Made by a program: the position numbers and the translations under genes | Notes under the pieces: model-generated | What the model was told of the DNA's origin: nothing | Seen by the model: the letters and a program-made list of their open reading frames with translations, nothing else | Database searches by the model: none | Shown: in pieces, positions 24,755 through 34,326 of the stretch | Layout: every line of letters starts with the position of its first letter | How positions within the stretch are numbered: the first letter of the stretch is position 1 | Origin: Terriglobia bacterium | GTDB taxonomy: Bacteria; Acidobacteriota; Terriglobia; Acidiferrales; UBA7541 | Direction of reading: 5' to 3' | Assembly (NCBI GenBank): GCA_020073605.1 | Contig: JAIQEW010000012.1 | Location: 88,977-152,976 of the forward strand | Length of the DNA: 64,000 nucleotides

Positions 24755-25630
24755 ATGACCGGATTTTTCGGCGGCAGCGGACAACCCCGCCCAAAGCTGT
24801 GCCCGTCGTGCGGCACGCTCGTCGGCGCCACGGCGACGCGCTGCCACCAGTGCGGCGCGAGCGTGACGTTCTCGCTCGCCGCGGCCAGCCGTTCGCTCGG
24901 GCGTCTGATGCCCACGACATCGCCCGCGACGTATGGAATCCTCACCTTCAGCTGCCTGCTGTTCGTCGTGAGTCTGCTCGCGACGATCCGCGAGAGCGGA
25001 TTCGAAGCGCCGGGAGGGGGCGCTATCTCTGCCCTTATGAATCTCGGCGGCATCAGCGGCGCTGTCCTGCAACGCTTGGGGGCGTCTCTGCCGCTGCCTT
25101 ACAACTTGGCACAGCCCTGGCGATTTGTGACGGCTGTGTTTCTGCACGGCAGTATCCTGCACATCGTCTTCAACATGTGGGTGCTGATGGACATCGGCCC
25201 GCAGATCGAAGAGCTATACGGCTCGGCGCGTTATCTGTTCATTTACGTCCTGGCGGGCATTGGCGGTTACGTGGTCAGCAGCGCAATTGGGAATGTAAGC
25301 GTCGGCGGTTCGGGAGCGCTGCTCGGCCTGATCGGCGTGCTTCTTGCAATCACGATGGGCCGGAGGAGCGCCGGGATGCAGATGCTGCGCACCCAGCTCA
25401 TCCGCTGGCTGATCTATATCCTGATCTGGGGATTGGTCGTGCGCGGCATCGACAACTACGCCCACGCGGGCGGGCTCGCCACCGGTTTCATCCTCGGCAA
25501 AATTCTGGCGGACCGGCCGCCCGCCACGCCCGAAGAACGGAAGCGCGCCCACATGCTCGGCTGGGGAGCGGCGCTGGTAGTCCTGGCAAGCTTCGTGATG
25601 ATGATCCTCGCGAACGCCCGCGCGAGCTGA
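24755..25630 (+). CDS. Rhomboid family intramembrane serine protease
   Basis: I choose the ATG at 24,755 (MTGFFGGSG) because an N-terminal zinc ribbon CPSC/CHQC follows. Then come six or seven membrane segments with the rhomboid signature: HGSILHIVFNMWVL, VGGSGALLGLIGV (catalytic Ser) and DNYAHAGGLATGF (catalytic His). It would cleave transmembrane substrates within the membrane. The added zinc ribbon at the cytoplasmic N-terminus is typical of many bacterial rhomboids. It stands alone, divergent from RlpA. Confidence 0.9.
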   Translation: MTGFFGGSGQPRPKLCPSCGTLVGATATRCHQCGASVTFSLAAASRSLGRLMPTTSPATYGILTFSCLLFVVSLLATIRESGFEAPGGGAISALMNLGGISGAVLQRLGASLPLPYNLAQPWRFVTAVFLHGSILHIVFNMWVLMDIGPQIEELYGSARYLFIYVLAGIGGYVVSSAIGNVSVGGSGALLGLIGVLLAITMGRRSAGMQMLRTQLIRWLIYILIWGLVVRGIDNYAHAGGLATGFILGKILADRPPATPEERKRAHMLGWGAALVVLASFVMMILANARAS

Positions 25631-25651
25631 ATCGCAAAAGACCGCGCCGCG

Positions 25652-26206
25652 CTATTGCCCGGCGTGCAATTGCCGCGACACGACGATGCTGTAGTGCACG
25701 CCCGAGAACACGACCAAGGCCGCCACCAGATACCCGCAAACCTCCCGCACGATCCACAGGCTCCGCTGATCCGAAATCGCCAGCAGCAGCACCAGCACGA
25801 TCAGCAGAATCTCGAAAAACGTCGTAGCCTTTCCCCAGATGCTAGGAGGAAACGCCCGGTAGCCGACCGTAAGCAGAATCACGGCGCAGGCGACCAGCAG
25901 CAGCACGTCGCGCCCGAGCACCAGAATCGCCAGCCACCATCCGATCCTTCCCTTGAGCGCAAGCACGAAATAGGAGGACGAGAGCAGCAGCTTGTCCGCG
26001 ATCGGATCGAGGTACGCGCCGAGCGCCGTCTTCTGATTCAACCCCCGCGCCAGCACGCCATCGAGCGCATCGGTCAAGCCGCCGGCGACGAGTATTCCGA
26101 GCGCCCAGGCGTAGCGGTCATACTGGATCGCGATGATGAAGAATGGCAGGAACGCGAGGCGCAGGAACGTGAGCTGATTGGGTACGGTCAGGATCCGGCT
26201 CTTCAT
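25652..26206 (-). CDS. pgsA: CDP-alcohol phosphatidyltransferase (PgsA-like)
   Basis: The complete family motif DGxxAR...G...D...D is present (TDALDGVLARGLNQKTALGAYLDPIADK in two overlapping parts, about residues 43-70), in a 184-residue protein with about six membrane helices. Length and the LDPIADKLLL segment fit CDP-diacylglycerol:glycerol-3-phosphate phosphatidyltransferase, the first step of phosphatidylglycerol synthesis. Another acceptor alcohol cannot be excluded. Confidence 0.88.
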   Translation of the reverse strand: MKSRILTVPNQLTFLRLAFLPFFIIAIQYDRYAWALGILVAGGLTDALDGVLARGLNQKTALGAYLDPIADKLLLSSSYFVLALKGRIGWWLAILVLGRDVLLLVACAVILLTVGYRAFPPSIWGKATTFFEILLIVLVLLLAISDQRSLWIVREVCGYLVAALVVFSGVHYSIVVSRQLHAGQ

Positions 26207-26248
26207 CGGTTTTGCTGGTCTTTCCCTGCGAAATTCGAATGAGCTCGT

Positions 26249-26557
26249 TCAGGCGAACTGCGCGAGGTAGTCCACAAGCGAGCGGCCCACTTTTCTCTCG
26301 AACATCTCGGCAAGAGAGGGAATCGAGCCGCGAGCCTCGTCGAGCGCGATCCGCTCGATGCGAAGCATGGGAAAAAACAGCGTCGGCAATCCGATGCGGT
26401 CGCCTTCCGGGTGCAGCACCTGGCTCACGAAGTCATCGAACGAGCCCAGGTCGATGCCGCGCAGCGTCACTCCGGCATTCGACACGTCAATCAATTCGCC
26501 CCAGAGCCGTTCCTTCGGGCTGTGCAGGCTGACCACCACAATCGACCGCGTCTCCAT
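26249..26557 (-). CDS. Hypothetical protein, 102 aa
   Basis: The N-terminus (RSIVVVSLHSPKERLWGELIDVSNAGVTLRGIDL) looks like a small beta barrel of the kind seen in Sm-like or PilZ-like folds, followed by a helical C-terminus. It uses chromosomal codons and sits between pgsA and the acetyltransferase, all minus strand. No function can be assigned. Confidence 0.65.
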   Translation of the reverse strand: METRSIVVVSLHSPKERLWGELIDVSNAGVTLRGIDLGSFDDFVSQVLHPEGDRIGLPTLFFPMLRIERIALDEARGSIPSLAEMFERKVGRSLVDYLAQFA

Positions 26558-26668
26558 CGCCTCTCCTTGGAGCTCCCCGGCAGTGATGGTATCGCAGATC
26601 GCCGCCGGCGCGCATCTGCGGCTCGAGAAAAGCGTGCCCTTGGCGCGGAACTCAGGCCTGGATCGTCT

Positions 26669-27187
26669 TCAGATCGGGTGCCCTTTTGCGAGCCCAAAAG
26701 CTTCCGGGTATTTCACGGAACCTTTTTGACCAGCAAGAGATCCAACGACAAGCTCAAGAGCCATAAACTCGCCCATGCCTCGGAAAGGAGATGCGAGCTT
26801 CTGAGTGAGAAGTGGCGAAAAACCGAAGCGAGGATAATATGCCGTGTGACCCAACACGATCACGGCTTCGACTTGCTTCTTCCTGAGCAGGGCCAATCCT
26901 TCGGTGACAAGCTTGGAACCAATTCCCTGACGCTGACGATCGGGACTTACCGCCATGGGAGCAAGCGCGACCGCATTCACATCTCTTCCGTCAATCTCGA
27001 CTGGAAGCGAGCTGAACAACAGGTGCCCAATCACTTCATTTCCATCCAAAGCGACCAGTGATGCCACTATCAGGTGTGCGGCGCGCAACTGATCGATTAG
27101 CTGCGCTTCATAGTCGCCTCCGAACGTCCTTCGGTTGAGCGCGCCAATTGCGAGACGGTCTGCTTCCTTTTCTTCGCGGATTATCAT
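26669..27187 (-). CDS. GNAT family N-acetyltransferase
   Basis: Start at MIIREEKEADRLAIG gives the canonical first strand and helix. The acetyl-CoA signature is VSPDRQRQGIGSKLV (Q/RxxGxG/A, about residues 87-101), and the C-terminal HTAYYPRFGFSP is typical of the YhbS-type GNAT group. The substrate is unknown. Codon use is less GC-rich than its neighbours, so it may have been acquired recently. Confidence 0.88.
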   Translation of the reverse strand: MIIREEKEADRLAIGALNRRTFGGDYEAQLIDQLRAAHLIVASLVALDGNEVIGHLLFSSLPVEIDGRDVNAVALAPMAVSPDRQRQGIGSKLVTEGLALLRKKQVEAVIVLGHTAYYPRFGFSPLLTQKLASPFRGMGEFMALELVVGSLAGQKGSVKYPEAFGLAKGHPI

Positions 27188-27241
27188 GGATATTGGTTGT
27201 TGGAAACACCCTCGGATGAGGACACTATCCTGCCCGCGCAA

Positions 27242-28129
27242 CTACTTGGATTCCGCGCTTCGCCGGCTGATTCCCTCGCGCGCGGCGCGCTTGAGGATGC
27301 GGATTCGGTTGGCGACGGCGGCCGCGGCATCATCCGCCGTTGCGGCCTTTTCGATTTCCGCGACGAGCGCCGACCCGACCACCGCGGCGTCGGCGATCCC
27401 GCCCAGCACGGAAACGTGCGCGGGCTGCGAGATTCCGAAGCCCACCGCCAGCGGCAGCTTCGTGAACCGCCGCACCCGCCGCGCCAACGCGGGCAGGTCC
27501 TCGGGCAGGGCGTCGCGCTCGCCGGTCACGCCCGTGCGCGAAATCAGGTAGAGAAAGCCGCTCGAGCACTCGGAAATCAACGCGAGGCGCTCGTCGGTCG
27601 AAGTCGGCGCCGCTAGAAAGATCGTGTCCAGGCCGCGCGCGTGCACCACCGAGCGATACTCGTCCGCTTCCTCCGGCGTCAAATCCGTCGCCAGAACTCC
27701 GTCGGCACCCGCCGCGGCAGCCGCAGCCGCGAATTTCTCGATGCCCATCTGCAGAATCGGATTGAAATAACTGAAGAGCACGAGCGGCACATCCGTCTGC
27801 GCGCGGAGCCGCCGCACAAGCTCGATAACGCCGGCCAGAGTTGTCCCGCTGCGGAGTGCCCGCTCGCTGGCGCGCTGGATCGTCGGTCCATCGGCCACTG
27901 GGTCGCTGAACGGCACGCCCAGCTCGATCACGTCCGCCCCCGCTTCCGCCGCGGCCAGCACGATCTGCTCCGTCGCATCGAGCGAGGGATCGCCCGCTGT
28001 GATGTAAGCGACGAGGCCCAGTTCGCCGGATTCGGCCAGTTTGCGAAAGCGCTGCGCGATGCGCCCGTCGGATTTTCCGGCGCGCGCTTGCGGTGGAGAG
28101 GACGGCTTGGGGCTGGCCGCGTCAGACAT
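27242..28129 (-). CDS. trpA: Tryptophan synthase alpha subunit
   Basis: The alpha-subunit signature [19 protein letters not shown] segment ([18 protein letters not shown]) contains the catalytic Glu, and the second catalytic Asp lies in [12 protein letters not shown]. It converts indole-3-glycerol phosphate to indole and passes it to TrpB. I use the start at [10 protein letters not shown], overlapping trpB by eight bases. An N-terminal extension of about 25 residues rich in Pro/Ser precedes the barrel. Last gene of trpCFBA. Confidence 0.95.
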   Translation of the reverse strand: MSDAASPKPSSPPQARAGKSDGRIAQRFRKLAESGELGLVAYITAGDPSLDATEQIVLAAAEAGADVIELGVPFSDPVADGPTIQRASERALRSGTTLAGVIELVRRLRAQTDVPLVLFSYFNPILQMGIEKFAAAAAAAGADGVLATDLTPEEADEYRSVVHARGLDTIFLAAPTSTDERLALISECSSGFLYLISRTGVTGERDALPEDLPALARRVRRFTKLPLAVGFGISQPAHVSVLGGIADAAVVGSALVAEIEKAATADDAAAAVANRIRILKRAAREGISRRSAESK

Positions 28130-29330
28130 AGCGCGCGAGAGTTTCCATGTCTTTATCGCCGCGGCCTGAGACATTCAGGATCACGATTTCGTCCTTCTTC
28201 ATTTCGGGCGCGCGCCGGACCAGCTCGGCCACGGCATGTGCCGATTCAAGCGCGGGGATAATTCCCTCGGTGCGCGCAAGCGCGCGGGCGGCATCGATGG
28301 CTTCCTGATCCGTCACCGCCGTGTAAACGGCGCGGCCCTGATCGGCGAGCCACGCGTGTTCCGGGCCGACCGCCGGATAATCGAGCCCCGCTGAAACGGA
28401 ATGCGTCGTCGCAATCTGGCCGTCCGCCGTTTGCAGCACGTAGGTGTACGTGCCTTGCAGCACGCCGGGCCGCGCGCCTGTAAAACCCTCCGCGGCGGAC
28501 AACCGCGCGGCGTGCTCGCCGAGAGATTTTCCGCGGCCCCCGGCTTCGACGCCCACCATCTTTACGCTCGCATCGCTCAGAAACGCGTGAAAGAGCCCGA
28601 TGGAATTCGATCCCCCGCCGACGCACGCAAACAGGTGGTCCGGCAGGCGCTTTTCGATTCGCAGGATCTGCTCGCGCGCCTCCTCGCCAATGATTTTCTG
28701 AAAATCGCGCACGATCATCGGATAGGGGTGCGCGCCGAGGACGGACCCTAGCAGGTAGTGCGACGTGCGCACGTTCGTCACCCAATCGCGCATCGCTTCG
28801 TTGATGGCATCCTTCAGCGTCCGGCTTCCCGCATCCACTCCGATCACCTCGGCGCCGAGCAGCCGCATGCGAAACACGTTCAGCCGCTGCCGCTCCATGT
28901 CCTCGGTGCCCATATACACCGTGCAGGAAAGCCCGAGCCGTGCGGCCACGGTCGCTGTCGCCACGCCGTGCTGGCCCGCGCCCGTCTCTGCAATCACGCG
29001 CTTCTTGCCCATGCGCACCGCGAGCAATCCCTGGCCGAGGCAGTTGTTGATCTTGTGCGCGCCGGTGTGGAGCAGGTCTTCGCGCTTGAGGTAGATGCGT
29101 GCGCCCCCAAGATGCTCGGTGAGCCGCGAAGCAAATTGCAGCGGCGTCGGGCGGCCCGCGAAATTCTTCAGCAGATCGTCGAGCTGCGCCTGGAAATTAC
29201 GGTCTGCGCGCGCCTCCGCGTACACGCGCTCGAGTTCTTCGAGCGGCGCCATCAGCGTTTCCGGCACGTAGCGTCCCCCGTAGGGCCCGTACCGGCCGCG
29301 CTCCCGGACAACATGTGCGACGTAGCTCAT
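28122..29330 (-). CDS. trpB: Tryptophan synthase beta subunit
   Basis: The 402-residue protein has the PLP lysine in [13 protein letters not shown], the phosphate-binding [10 protein letters not shown] and the conserved AETGAGQHG. It joins indole and serine to tryptophan. It overlaps trpF by four bases (ATGA) and trpA by eight, indicating translational coupling in the trpCFBA operon. Confidence 0.97.
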   Translation of the reverse strand: MSYVAHVVRERGRYGPYGGRYVPETLMAPLEELERVYAEARADRNFQAQLDDLLKNFAGRPTPLQFASRLTEHLGGARIYLKREDLLHTGAHKINNCLGQGLLAVRMGKKRVIAETGAGQHGVATATVAARLGLSCTVYMGTEDMERQRLNVFRMRLLGAEVIGVDAGSRTLKDAINEAMRDWVTNVRTSHYLLGSVLGAHPYPMIVRDFQKIIGEEAREQILRIEKRLPDHLFACVGGGSNSIGLFHAFLSDASVKMVGVEAGGRGKSLGEHAARLSAAEGFTGARPGVLQGTYTYVLQTADGQIATTHSVSAGLDYPAVGPEHAWLADQGRAVYTAVTDQEAIDAARALARTEGIIPALESAHAVAELVRRAPEMKKDEIVILNVSGRGDKDMETLARYV

Positions 29331-29974
29331 CGCGCCGCCTTCTTATTGGGCGCCGCGCCGGCGGCGCGCAACAACTTCCTCATCCGCACAGGATCCTTCT
29401 TCCCGGGCCGCGCTTCCACGCCGCTGCACACATCGACGGCGTAAGGCCTCGCGGCGCGAATCGCGTCGCCGATATTTTCAGGCGTCAGGCCGCCCGCCAG
29501 AAAAATCCGCCCGTACCGCTTCGCTCGCCGCGCGATCTCCCAATCGAACGTCTTGCCGGTGCCGCCGCGCGCGCTCCGGTCGAATCCATCCAGCAAAAAC
29601 GCGCTGGCCCGCTTGAAGGGAGCGAGTTGCGATGCCCGAAACGGCTTTCGGACACGAACAGCCTTGATCACCGGCAACGAGCGTGCCAGCCGCGCAACCA
29701 TCGCCGGCGACTCGTCTCCGTGCAATTGCAACTGGTCGAGTCCCACCGTGCGCGCCGTATCGAGCATCTTTTGTTCCGTCTCGTTCACGAATACTCCCAC
29801 GGCCCTAACGTTTTTCGGCAGCCGCCGCACGATCCGCCGCGCCTTCGCGGGCGTGATGTACCGCGGGCTGCGCTCGTAGAAATTGAAGCCCAGCAGCTCC
29901 GCTCCGCCTGCGATGGCCCGCCGCGCGTCCGTCCAGTTCGTGATCCCGCAAATCTTCACTTTGACCCTGGCCAT
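29327..29974 (-). CDS. trpF: Phosphoribosylanthranilate isomerase
   Basis: Start at [13 protein letters not shown], the standard N-terminus with the catalytic Cys in KICGIT. The catalytic Asp is in [19 protein letters not shown] and the phosphate site in [10 protein letters not shown]. It overlaps trpC at its start and trpB at its end. The C-terminal tail of about 20 residues is basic and likely disordered. Confidence 0.95.
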   Translation of the reverse strand: MARVKVKICGITNWTDARRAIAGGAELLGFNFYERSPRYITPAKARRIVRRLPKNVRAVGVFVNETEQKMLDTARTVGLDQLQLHGDESPAMVARLARSLPVIKAVRVRKPFRASQLAPFKRASAFLLDGFDRSARGGTGKTFDWEIARRAKRYGRIFLAGGLTPENIGDAIRAARPYAVDVCSGVEARPGKKDPVRMRKLLRAAGAAPNKKAAR

Positions 29975-29979
29975 GGCCG

Positions 29980-30780
29980 TCAATCGGCCGTGTGGCCCGC
30001 GCCGGTGGCTCCCAGCAAGCCCCGCAGCGCCGCGCCCGGATCGGCGTTCTTCATCAAGTGCTCGCCGATCAGGAACGCGTCGAACCCCGCGTGCCGCAGC
30101 CGCGCGAGGTCCTCATGGGTGTGCAGGCCCGACTCGCTCACGGCGATGCACTCTTCCGGAATCGCTTCGACCAGCTCGAGCGATGTCCCGAGGCGCACCT
30201 CGAAATCGCGCAGGTCGCGATTGTTCACGCCGATGATGCGCGCTCCGGCGGCAATCACACGATCGAGTTCCTCGCGCGAATGGACCTCGACGAGCGGCTC
30301 CATCTTCAGCGTGCGTCCAAGCTCGAGCAATTCGCCGAGCGTTTCATCGTTCAAAATCGCGGCGATCAGCAGAAACGCGTCGGCGCCCGCCGCGCGCGCC
30401 TCCCACACCTGCCACGGATCGACGATGAAATCCTTCCGCAGGATGGGAATCTGCGTCACTTTCCTCGCCTCTTTCAGGTCGGCGAGCGACCCGGAAAAGA
30501 AATCCTCTTCCGTCAGCACGGAAAGCGCCGCGGCTCCCGCACTTTCGAGGCTGGCAGCCAGCGCCGCCGGCGCGTAATTCTCGCGCAGCAGGCCGCGCGA
30601 AGGAGACGCCTTCTTCATCTCCGCAATCACGTTGTAGCCATCGCGCGCCAGCGCGCCCGGAAAATCCCTCGGCGGCGCCGCCTTTTCGACCGCGATCTTC
30701 AGCGCCACGTCCGGCAGCACGCGCTTCCTGTGCGCGATGGACTCGCGGCGCGCTTCGACAATGCGGTCGAGGATGTTCAT
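29980..30780 (-). CDS. trpC: Indole-3-glycerol-phosphate synthase
   Basis: The barrel enzyme shows PSRGLLRENYAP, ILRKDFIVDPWQ with the catalytic Lys, IGVNNRDLRDF and SESGLHTHEDL. It closes the indole ring before TrpA. It is the first visible gene of the operon; trpD and trpE are not adjacent. I prefer MNILDRIVEARR as the start; a start seven codons upstream is possible. No clear trp leader or attenuator is seen in the 125 bases upstream. Confidence 0.95.
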   Translation of the reverse strand: MNILDRIVEARRESIAHRKRVLPDVALKIAVEKAAPPRDFPGALARDGYNVIAEMKKASPSRGLLRENYAPAALAASLESAGAAALSVLTEEDFFSGSLADLKEARKVTQIPILRKDFIVDPWQVWEARAAGADAFLLIAAILNDETLGELLELGRTLKMEPLVEVHSREELDRVIAAGARIIGVNNRDLRDFEVRLGTSLELVEAIPEECIAVSESGLHTHEDLARLRHAGFDAFLIGEHLMKNADPGAALRGLLGATGAGHTAD

Positions 30781-30904
30781 CGCGCGTGAGCTGGTTTCCA
30801 TGAGCGGAGGTGTTCGCCAATCGCTGCTGCGGCAGGGTACTCAGTCAGTTTTACCCTGAAAGAACCGTTGGCTCTCACCATGCTAGCCGCGCGGCTCCGG
30901 GGTG

Positions 30905-32491
30905 TCAATTTGCCGGGCGTGCGGCGGCCGGCGCGAGCAGCGGCTCCGAAAATCGAATCGGAATTCCGAAGTTCGATCCTCCAAACCCGCTCAGGACCGC
31001 ATACGTCACGCCGATCACTTTTCCTTGCTGATTGAAAAGCGGCCCGCCGGAGCCGCCGGACGTCGTCTGCGCGTCGAAGACGATCTTGTCCGGCAGGACG
31101 TCTCCGATATGGCCTTGCGTGATGATCGGGCGGATCAGATTGCGGCGCGCCAGCTCGTCCATTATCTGCGAGACGTCTCCTCCGCTGTGGACCAGGATCT
31201 TTTGCGCCGTATCCTCATCGGTCCGCGCGAGAATCCCGGCGAGGCCCGTCGCGTAGCCCATCAGGATCACCGGCTCGCCCGTCACCGCCGCACCCTTGCC
31301 CGAATCGATCGAAAGGGCCGGGCGCTTTAGGTTCTGCATATCGATTCGCATGGTGGCCAGGTCCGCATCCTTCGAGACGTTCTGAATTTCGGCTTTGAAC
31401 GAGCGCGGATCGCCCGGAAAGTAAGCCCGGATCGAAGAAATCTCGGCCTGAAAACCCTGGCTCGTCAGGTCGCTCAGCTCGTCGTTGTTCCACCACGGCT
31501 CGGCAACGTGCCGGTTTGTGACGACCCGCCCCTCGCCGCCCGCCGGAAAGCCCGTGCCGAACACGTCCACGATCACTTCCGGCCCGCGACCCTCCAGAGT
31601 CAAAACGGGGTTGCCTTCGCTATCCTGCAATGGCTCGCCCTGCTGGTTCAGTCCCGCATAGCGCAGCCGCTGCCCGGTCTGCTGATTGCGGAATGCCACC
31701 GAGACATGCAGCAAGCACACGCTCTGCACGTCGGCCGAAATGAAGTTCTCGACGGAATCGGTCTCACCACCGGCGGGCGATTCGCCGGGAGCCACCTGCC
31801 CCTCCCGCAGCTTGCGCGCATCGGCCATCAGATTTTGCTGGTGGATGAGCCCGCCTTCGAGCCGGGTGATCGTGGCCGTCGTGCGCTGCATGTCCACTTG
31901 CGTGTGGCGGACGAACAGGAAGTAGATCCCGGCCATCACAGCCGCCACGATAAGGATGGCGCCCAGGCCGAGCTTCAGGCGCCGGTCGAGCGATTCGGCG
32001 TCGCTCGACAATTTCTCCGTCACCGCCAGCGCGTCAAATGCGGTGTGCGCGATCTGCTGGCCCTCTTCCGCGAGCCGCGTCTTTTCCAGGAGATCGTTGT
32101 CCATACGCCGCACGCGCAATTGCGCTCGCACGCGCGCCACAAGCTCAACCGCGTCCCACGGCCGCGAGACCGCATCGTCGGCGCCGAGGTCGAGACCCGC
32201 CGCTCGCTCTTCCGCGCCGGGCACGGTCAACAAAATCACGCGGACTCCTTCCGTCATGGCCGAGCCGCGAATCGCCGCGACGGTCTCGTGGACGCTCGGC
32301 GCGCCCGGATCGCTTGCCACCGCGCCAAGCAGCAGCACGTCCGCGCCTGATTGGCGCACAGCAGCAAGTCCTTCGTGCGCCCCCGCAAAGGCGGAGACGT
32401 CGTAGCCGGCTTCCTGCATCGCGGCCCGCAGCGATTCGCGGCTGGCTGCATCCGCTTCGATGATGACGATCTTCTCTCGAGTGTTATTCAC
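30905..32491 (-). CDS. Pseudo-receiver / membrane helix / trypsin-like protease fusion
   Basis: Residues 1-125 form a receiver-like domain (KIVIIEADAAS...VRVILLTVPG...SRPWD), but the phospho-acceptor strand reads VLLLGAV, so the Asp is missing. A linker leads to one membrane helix (about 172-194, LGAILIVAAVMAGIYFLFV). The outer part holds a trypsin-like protease with triad residues in VTNRHVAEPW (His), DADLATMRI (Asp) and TSGGSGGPLF (Ser). This orients a cytoplasmic signal-like domain across the membrane from a periplasmic protease. It is related in architecture to DegS/HtrA-type sensors, without a visible PDZ domain. Confidence 0.85.
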   Translation of the reverse strand: MNNTREKIVIIEADAASRESLRAAMQEAGYDVSAFAGAHEGLAAVRQSGADVLLLGAVASDPGAPSVHETVAAIRGSAMTEGVRVILLTVPGAEERAAGLDLGADDAVSRPWDAVELVARVRAQLRVRRMDNDLLEKTRLAEEGQQIAHTAFDALAVTEKLSSDAESLDRRLKLGLGAILIVAAVMAGIYFLFVRHTQVDMQRTTATITRLEGGLIHQQNLMADARKLREGQVAPGESPAGGETDSVENFISADVQSVCLLHVSVAFRNQQTGQRLRYAGLNQQGEPLQDSEGNPVLTLEGRGPEVIVDVFGTGFPAGGEGRVVTNRHVAEPWWNNDELSDLTSQGFQAEISSIRAYFPGDPRSFKAEIQNVSKDADLATMRIDMQNLKRPALSIDSGKGAAVTGEPVILMGYATGLAGILARTDEDTAQKILVHSGGDVSQIMDELARRNLIRPIITQGHIGDVLPDKIVFDAQTTSGGSGGPLFNQQGKVIGVTYAVLSGFGGSNFGIPIRFSEPLLAPAAARPAN

Positions 32492-32851
32492 AATGCTGCC
32501 TGGCTTCCACGACGTGACCTCATTATACGCGGAATGCGGATGCTCACTTGTACGGCAGGGGCCGGGCCTTCAACCAGAAGTCCACGTAACCTCATCCTTG
32601 CAACTCCCCTCCCGAGTGTTACGCTCACCGTGGCAGTGCAGGCTCGCGAAGCCTCGGCAAGGTGAGGCAGAGAGGACGAAAATGACGGCGCGGCTCGAGA
32701 GTGGCGCCCGCTTCGGATTGCGAATCGAGCATTGGTCCCGCCGTCTTTCCGCCACAAAGAATCGACACACCCTGCCAGGTGATTGCATCTCTAAGTCATT
32801 GAAAACACAGACTTGGGTACCAAAAGAATCGACACACATTTCGAGAGGCAT
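32492..32851. other. Intergenic region with a promoter candidate and a 15-bp direct repeat
   Basis: This gap separates the protease fusion from the glycosylase. A TATAAT at 32,522-32,527 (minus strand) without a good -35 box could serve the protease. AAAGAATCGACACAC occurs twice (32,756-32,770 and 32,823-32,837), 67 bases apart, ahead of the glycosylase. I see no credible gene inside. Confidence 0.4.
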
Positions 32852-33547
32852 ATGCACGCGCTCGATCAGCTGAATGCCGAGATTATCCGGTGCCGCAAGT
32901 GCCCGCGACTCGTGCGCTATCGCGAGAAAATCGCGCGTGAAAAGCGCTTCGCGTTCCGTGGCTGGGACTACTGGGGCAAGCCCGTGCCGGGCTTCGGCGA
33001 TCCGCGCGCCGAGCTGCTGATTCTCGGCCTCGCGCCCGCCGCGCACGGCGCGAACCGCACCGGCCGGATGTTCACCGGCGACCGTTCGGGTGATTTCCTG
33101 TACAAAGCGCTCCATCGCGCGGGCTTTGCGAATCAGCCGGAATCCAAGCGCCGGGACGACGGGCTCGCGCTCAAAAACGCCTACATCACGGCCACGCTCC
33201 GCTGCGCGCCTCCGGCAAACAAACCCCAACCTTCCGAACTCTCGCGCTGCCGCCCGTACTTTGAAAAGGAACTCGAGATCCTTCATCCCCGCGCCATCCT
33301 TGCACTGGGCGGGATCGCCATGCGTGCGTATCTCGGTTTGCTCAAGGAACGCGGTGAAATAGAGAGCGCCTCGGCATTCCCTTTCCGCCATGGCGCGAGC
33401 TACGACCTCGGCGGCGAACTGCCGCGCCTGTTCGTCTCCTATCATCCGAGCCAGCAAAATACGTTCACCGGCAAGCTCACCGAAGATATGCTGGCGCGCG
33501 TCCTGCGCGATATCCGGCGATTTCTCGAGAAGGGCATATCCACATGA
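32852..33547 (+). CDS. udgB: Uracil-DNA glycosylase, family 5 (UDGb type)
   Basis: The protein has the iron-sulfur-type UDG layout: CRKCPRLVRYR at the N-terminus, motif A ILGLAPAAHGANRTGRMFTGD, and further Cys in LRCAPP and SRCRPYF. Motif A has Ala-His where family 4 has other residues, fitting family 5, which removes uracil and other deaminated bases without a classical catalytic Asp. The start at MHALDQLN has GAGAGG a few bases upstream; a start at 32,813 is possible. The stop overlaps the ABC ATPase start. Confidence 0.88.
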   Translation: MHALDQLNAEIIRCRKCPRLVRYREKIAREKRFAFRGWDYWGKPVPGFGDPRAELLILGLAPAAHGANRTGRMFTGDRSGDFLYKALHRAGFANQPESKRRDDGLALKNAYITATLRCAPPANKPQPSELSRCRPYFEKELEILHPRAILALGGIAMRAYLGLLKERGEIESASAFPFRHGASYDLGGELPRLFVSYHPSQQNTFTGKLTEDMLARVLRDIRRFLEKGIST

Positions 33548-34326
33548 GCGCCGCAACGAGCGCCGGCCCCGAAACCGTCATCGAGTTCCGCAACGTGGGC
33601 TACCGCCTTCCGGGCGGCAACGTCTTGCTGCACGGCGTCAGTTTCACGGTGTCGCGCGGCGAGACGCTCGTCCTTCTCGGCCGCAGCGGCGCGGGAAAGA
33701 CCACGGCGCTCAAGCTCATCAACCGCCTCACCGAGCCGAGCGAGGGCGAGGTGCTCATCGAGGGCCGCGGCACGCTCGATTGGGACCCGATCGCGTTGCG
33801 GCGCCATATCGGTTACGTGATTCAGGAAACCGGGCTGTTTCCGCACTACACCGTCGAGCAGAACGTTTTGCTCGTCCCGCGGCTCGAAGGCTGGCCCGCC
33901 GAGCGCATCCGCTCGCGCGCGGGAGAATTGCTCGCGCTCGTCGGGCTTGAGCCCGCACAATTCTTGCAGCGCTATCCGCACGAGCTTTCCGGAGGGCAGC
34001 GCCAGCGAGTGGGCGTCGCGCGCGCGCTGGCCGCCGATCCTCCGATTCTGCTGATGGACGAGCCCTTCGGCGCGCTCGATCCGCTCACTCGCATGGAACT
34101 TCGCCGCGAATTTGTGGCGCTGCAGGAGCGGCTCCGGAAAACGATCGTCATCGTCACGCACGATACGAGCGAAGCCCTCCTGCTCGGCACCCGAATCGCT
34201 CTCTTCGAAGCGGGAGCGCTGAAGGGCATCTATTTGCCGAGAGAATTTCTGCTCTCGAGCGAACCCGTGGCTTCCGCGTACGTTTCGCAGCTTCACGCAC
34301 TCGAAGAATTCGAGAGGGGCAAATGA
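33544..34326 (+). CDS. Quaternary-amine ABC transporter, ATP-binding protein
   Basis: Walker A GRSGAGKTTA, signature LSGGQRQRVGVARAL and Walker B ILLMDEPFGALD are intact. Sequence style (NRLTEPSEGEVLIEG, IGYVIQETGLFPHYTV) fits the OpuC/OsmV group for glycine betaine, choline or carnitine. It lacks the C-terminal CBS pair common in osmotically gated members (260 residues only). Overlaps both neighbours by ATGA. Confidence 0.9.
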   Translation: MSAATSAGPETVIEFRNVGYRLPGGNVLLHGVSFTVSRGETLVLLGRSGAGKTTALKLINRLTEPSEGEVLIEGRGTLDWDPIALRRHIGYVIQETGLFPHYTVEQNVLLVPRLEGWPAERIRSRAGELLALVGLEPAQFLQRYPHELSGGQRQRVGVARALAADPPILLMDEPFGALDPLTRMELRREFVALQERLRKTIVIVTHDTSEALLLGTRIALFEAGALKGIYLPREFLLSSEPVASAYVSQLHALEEFERGK

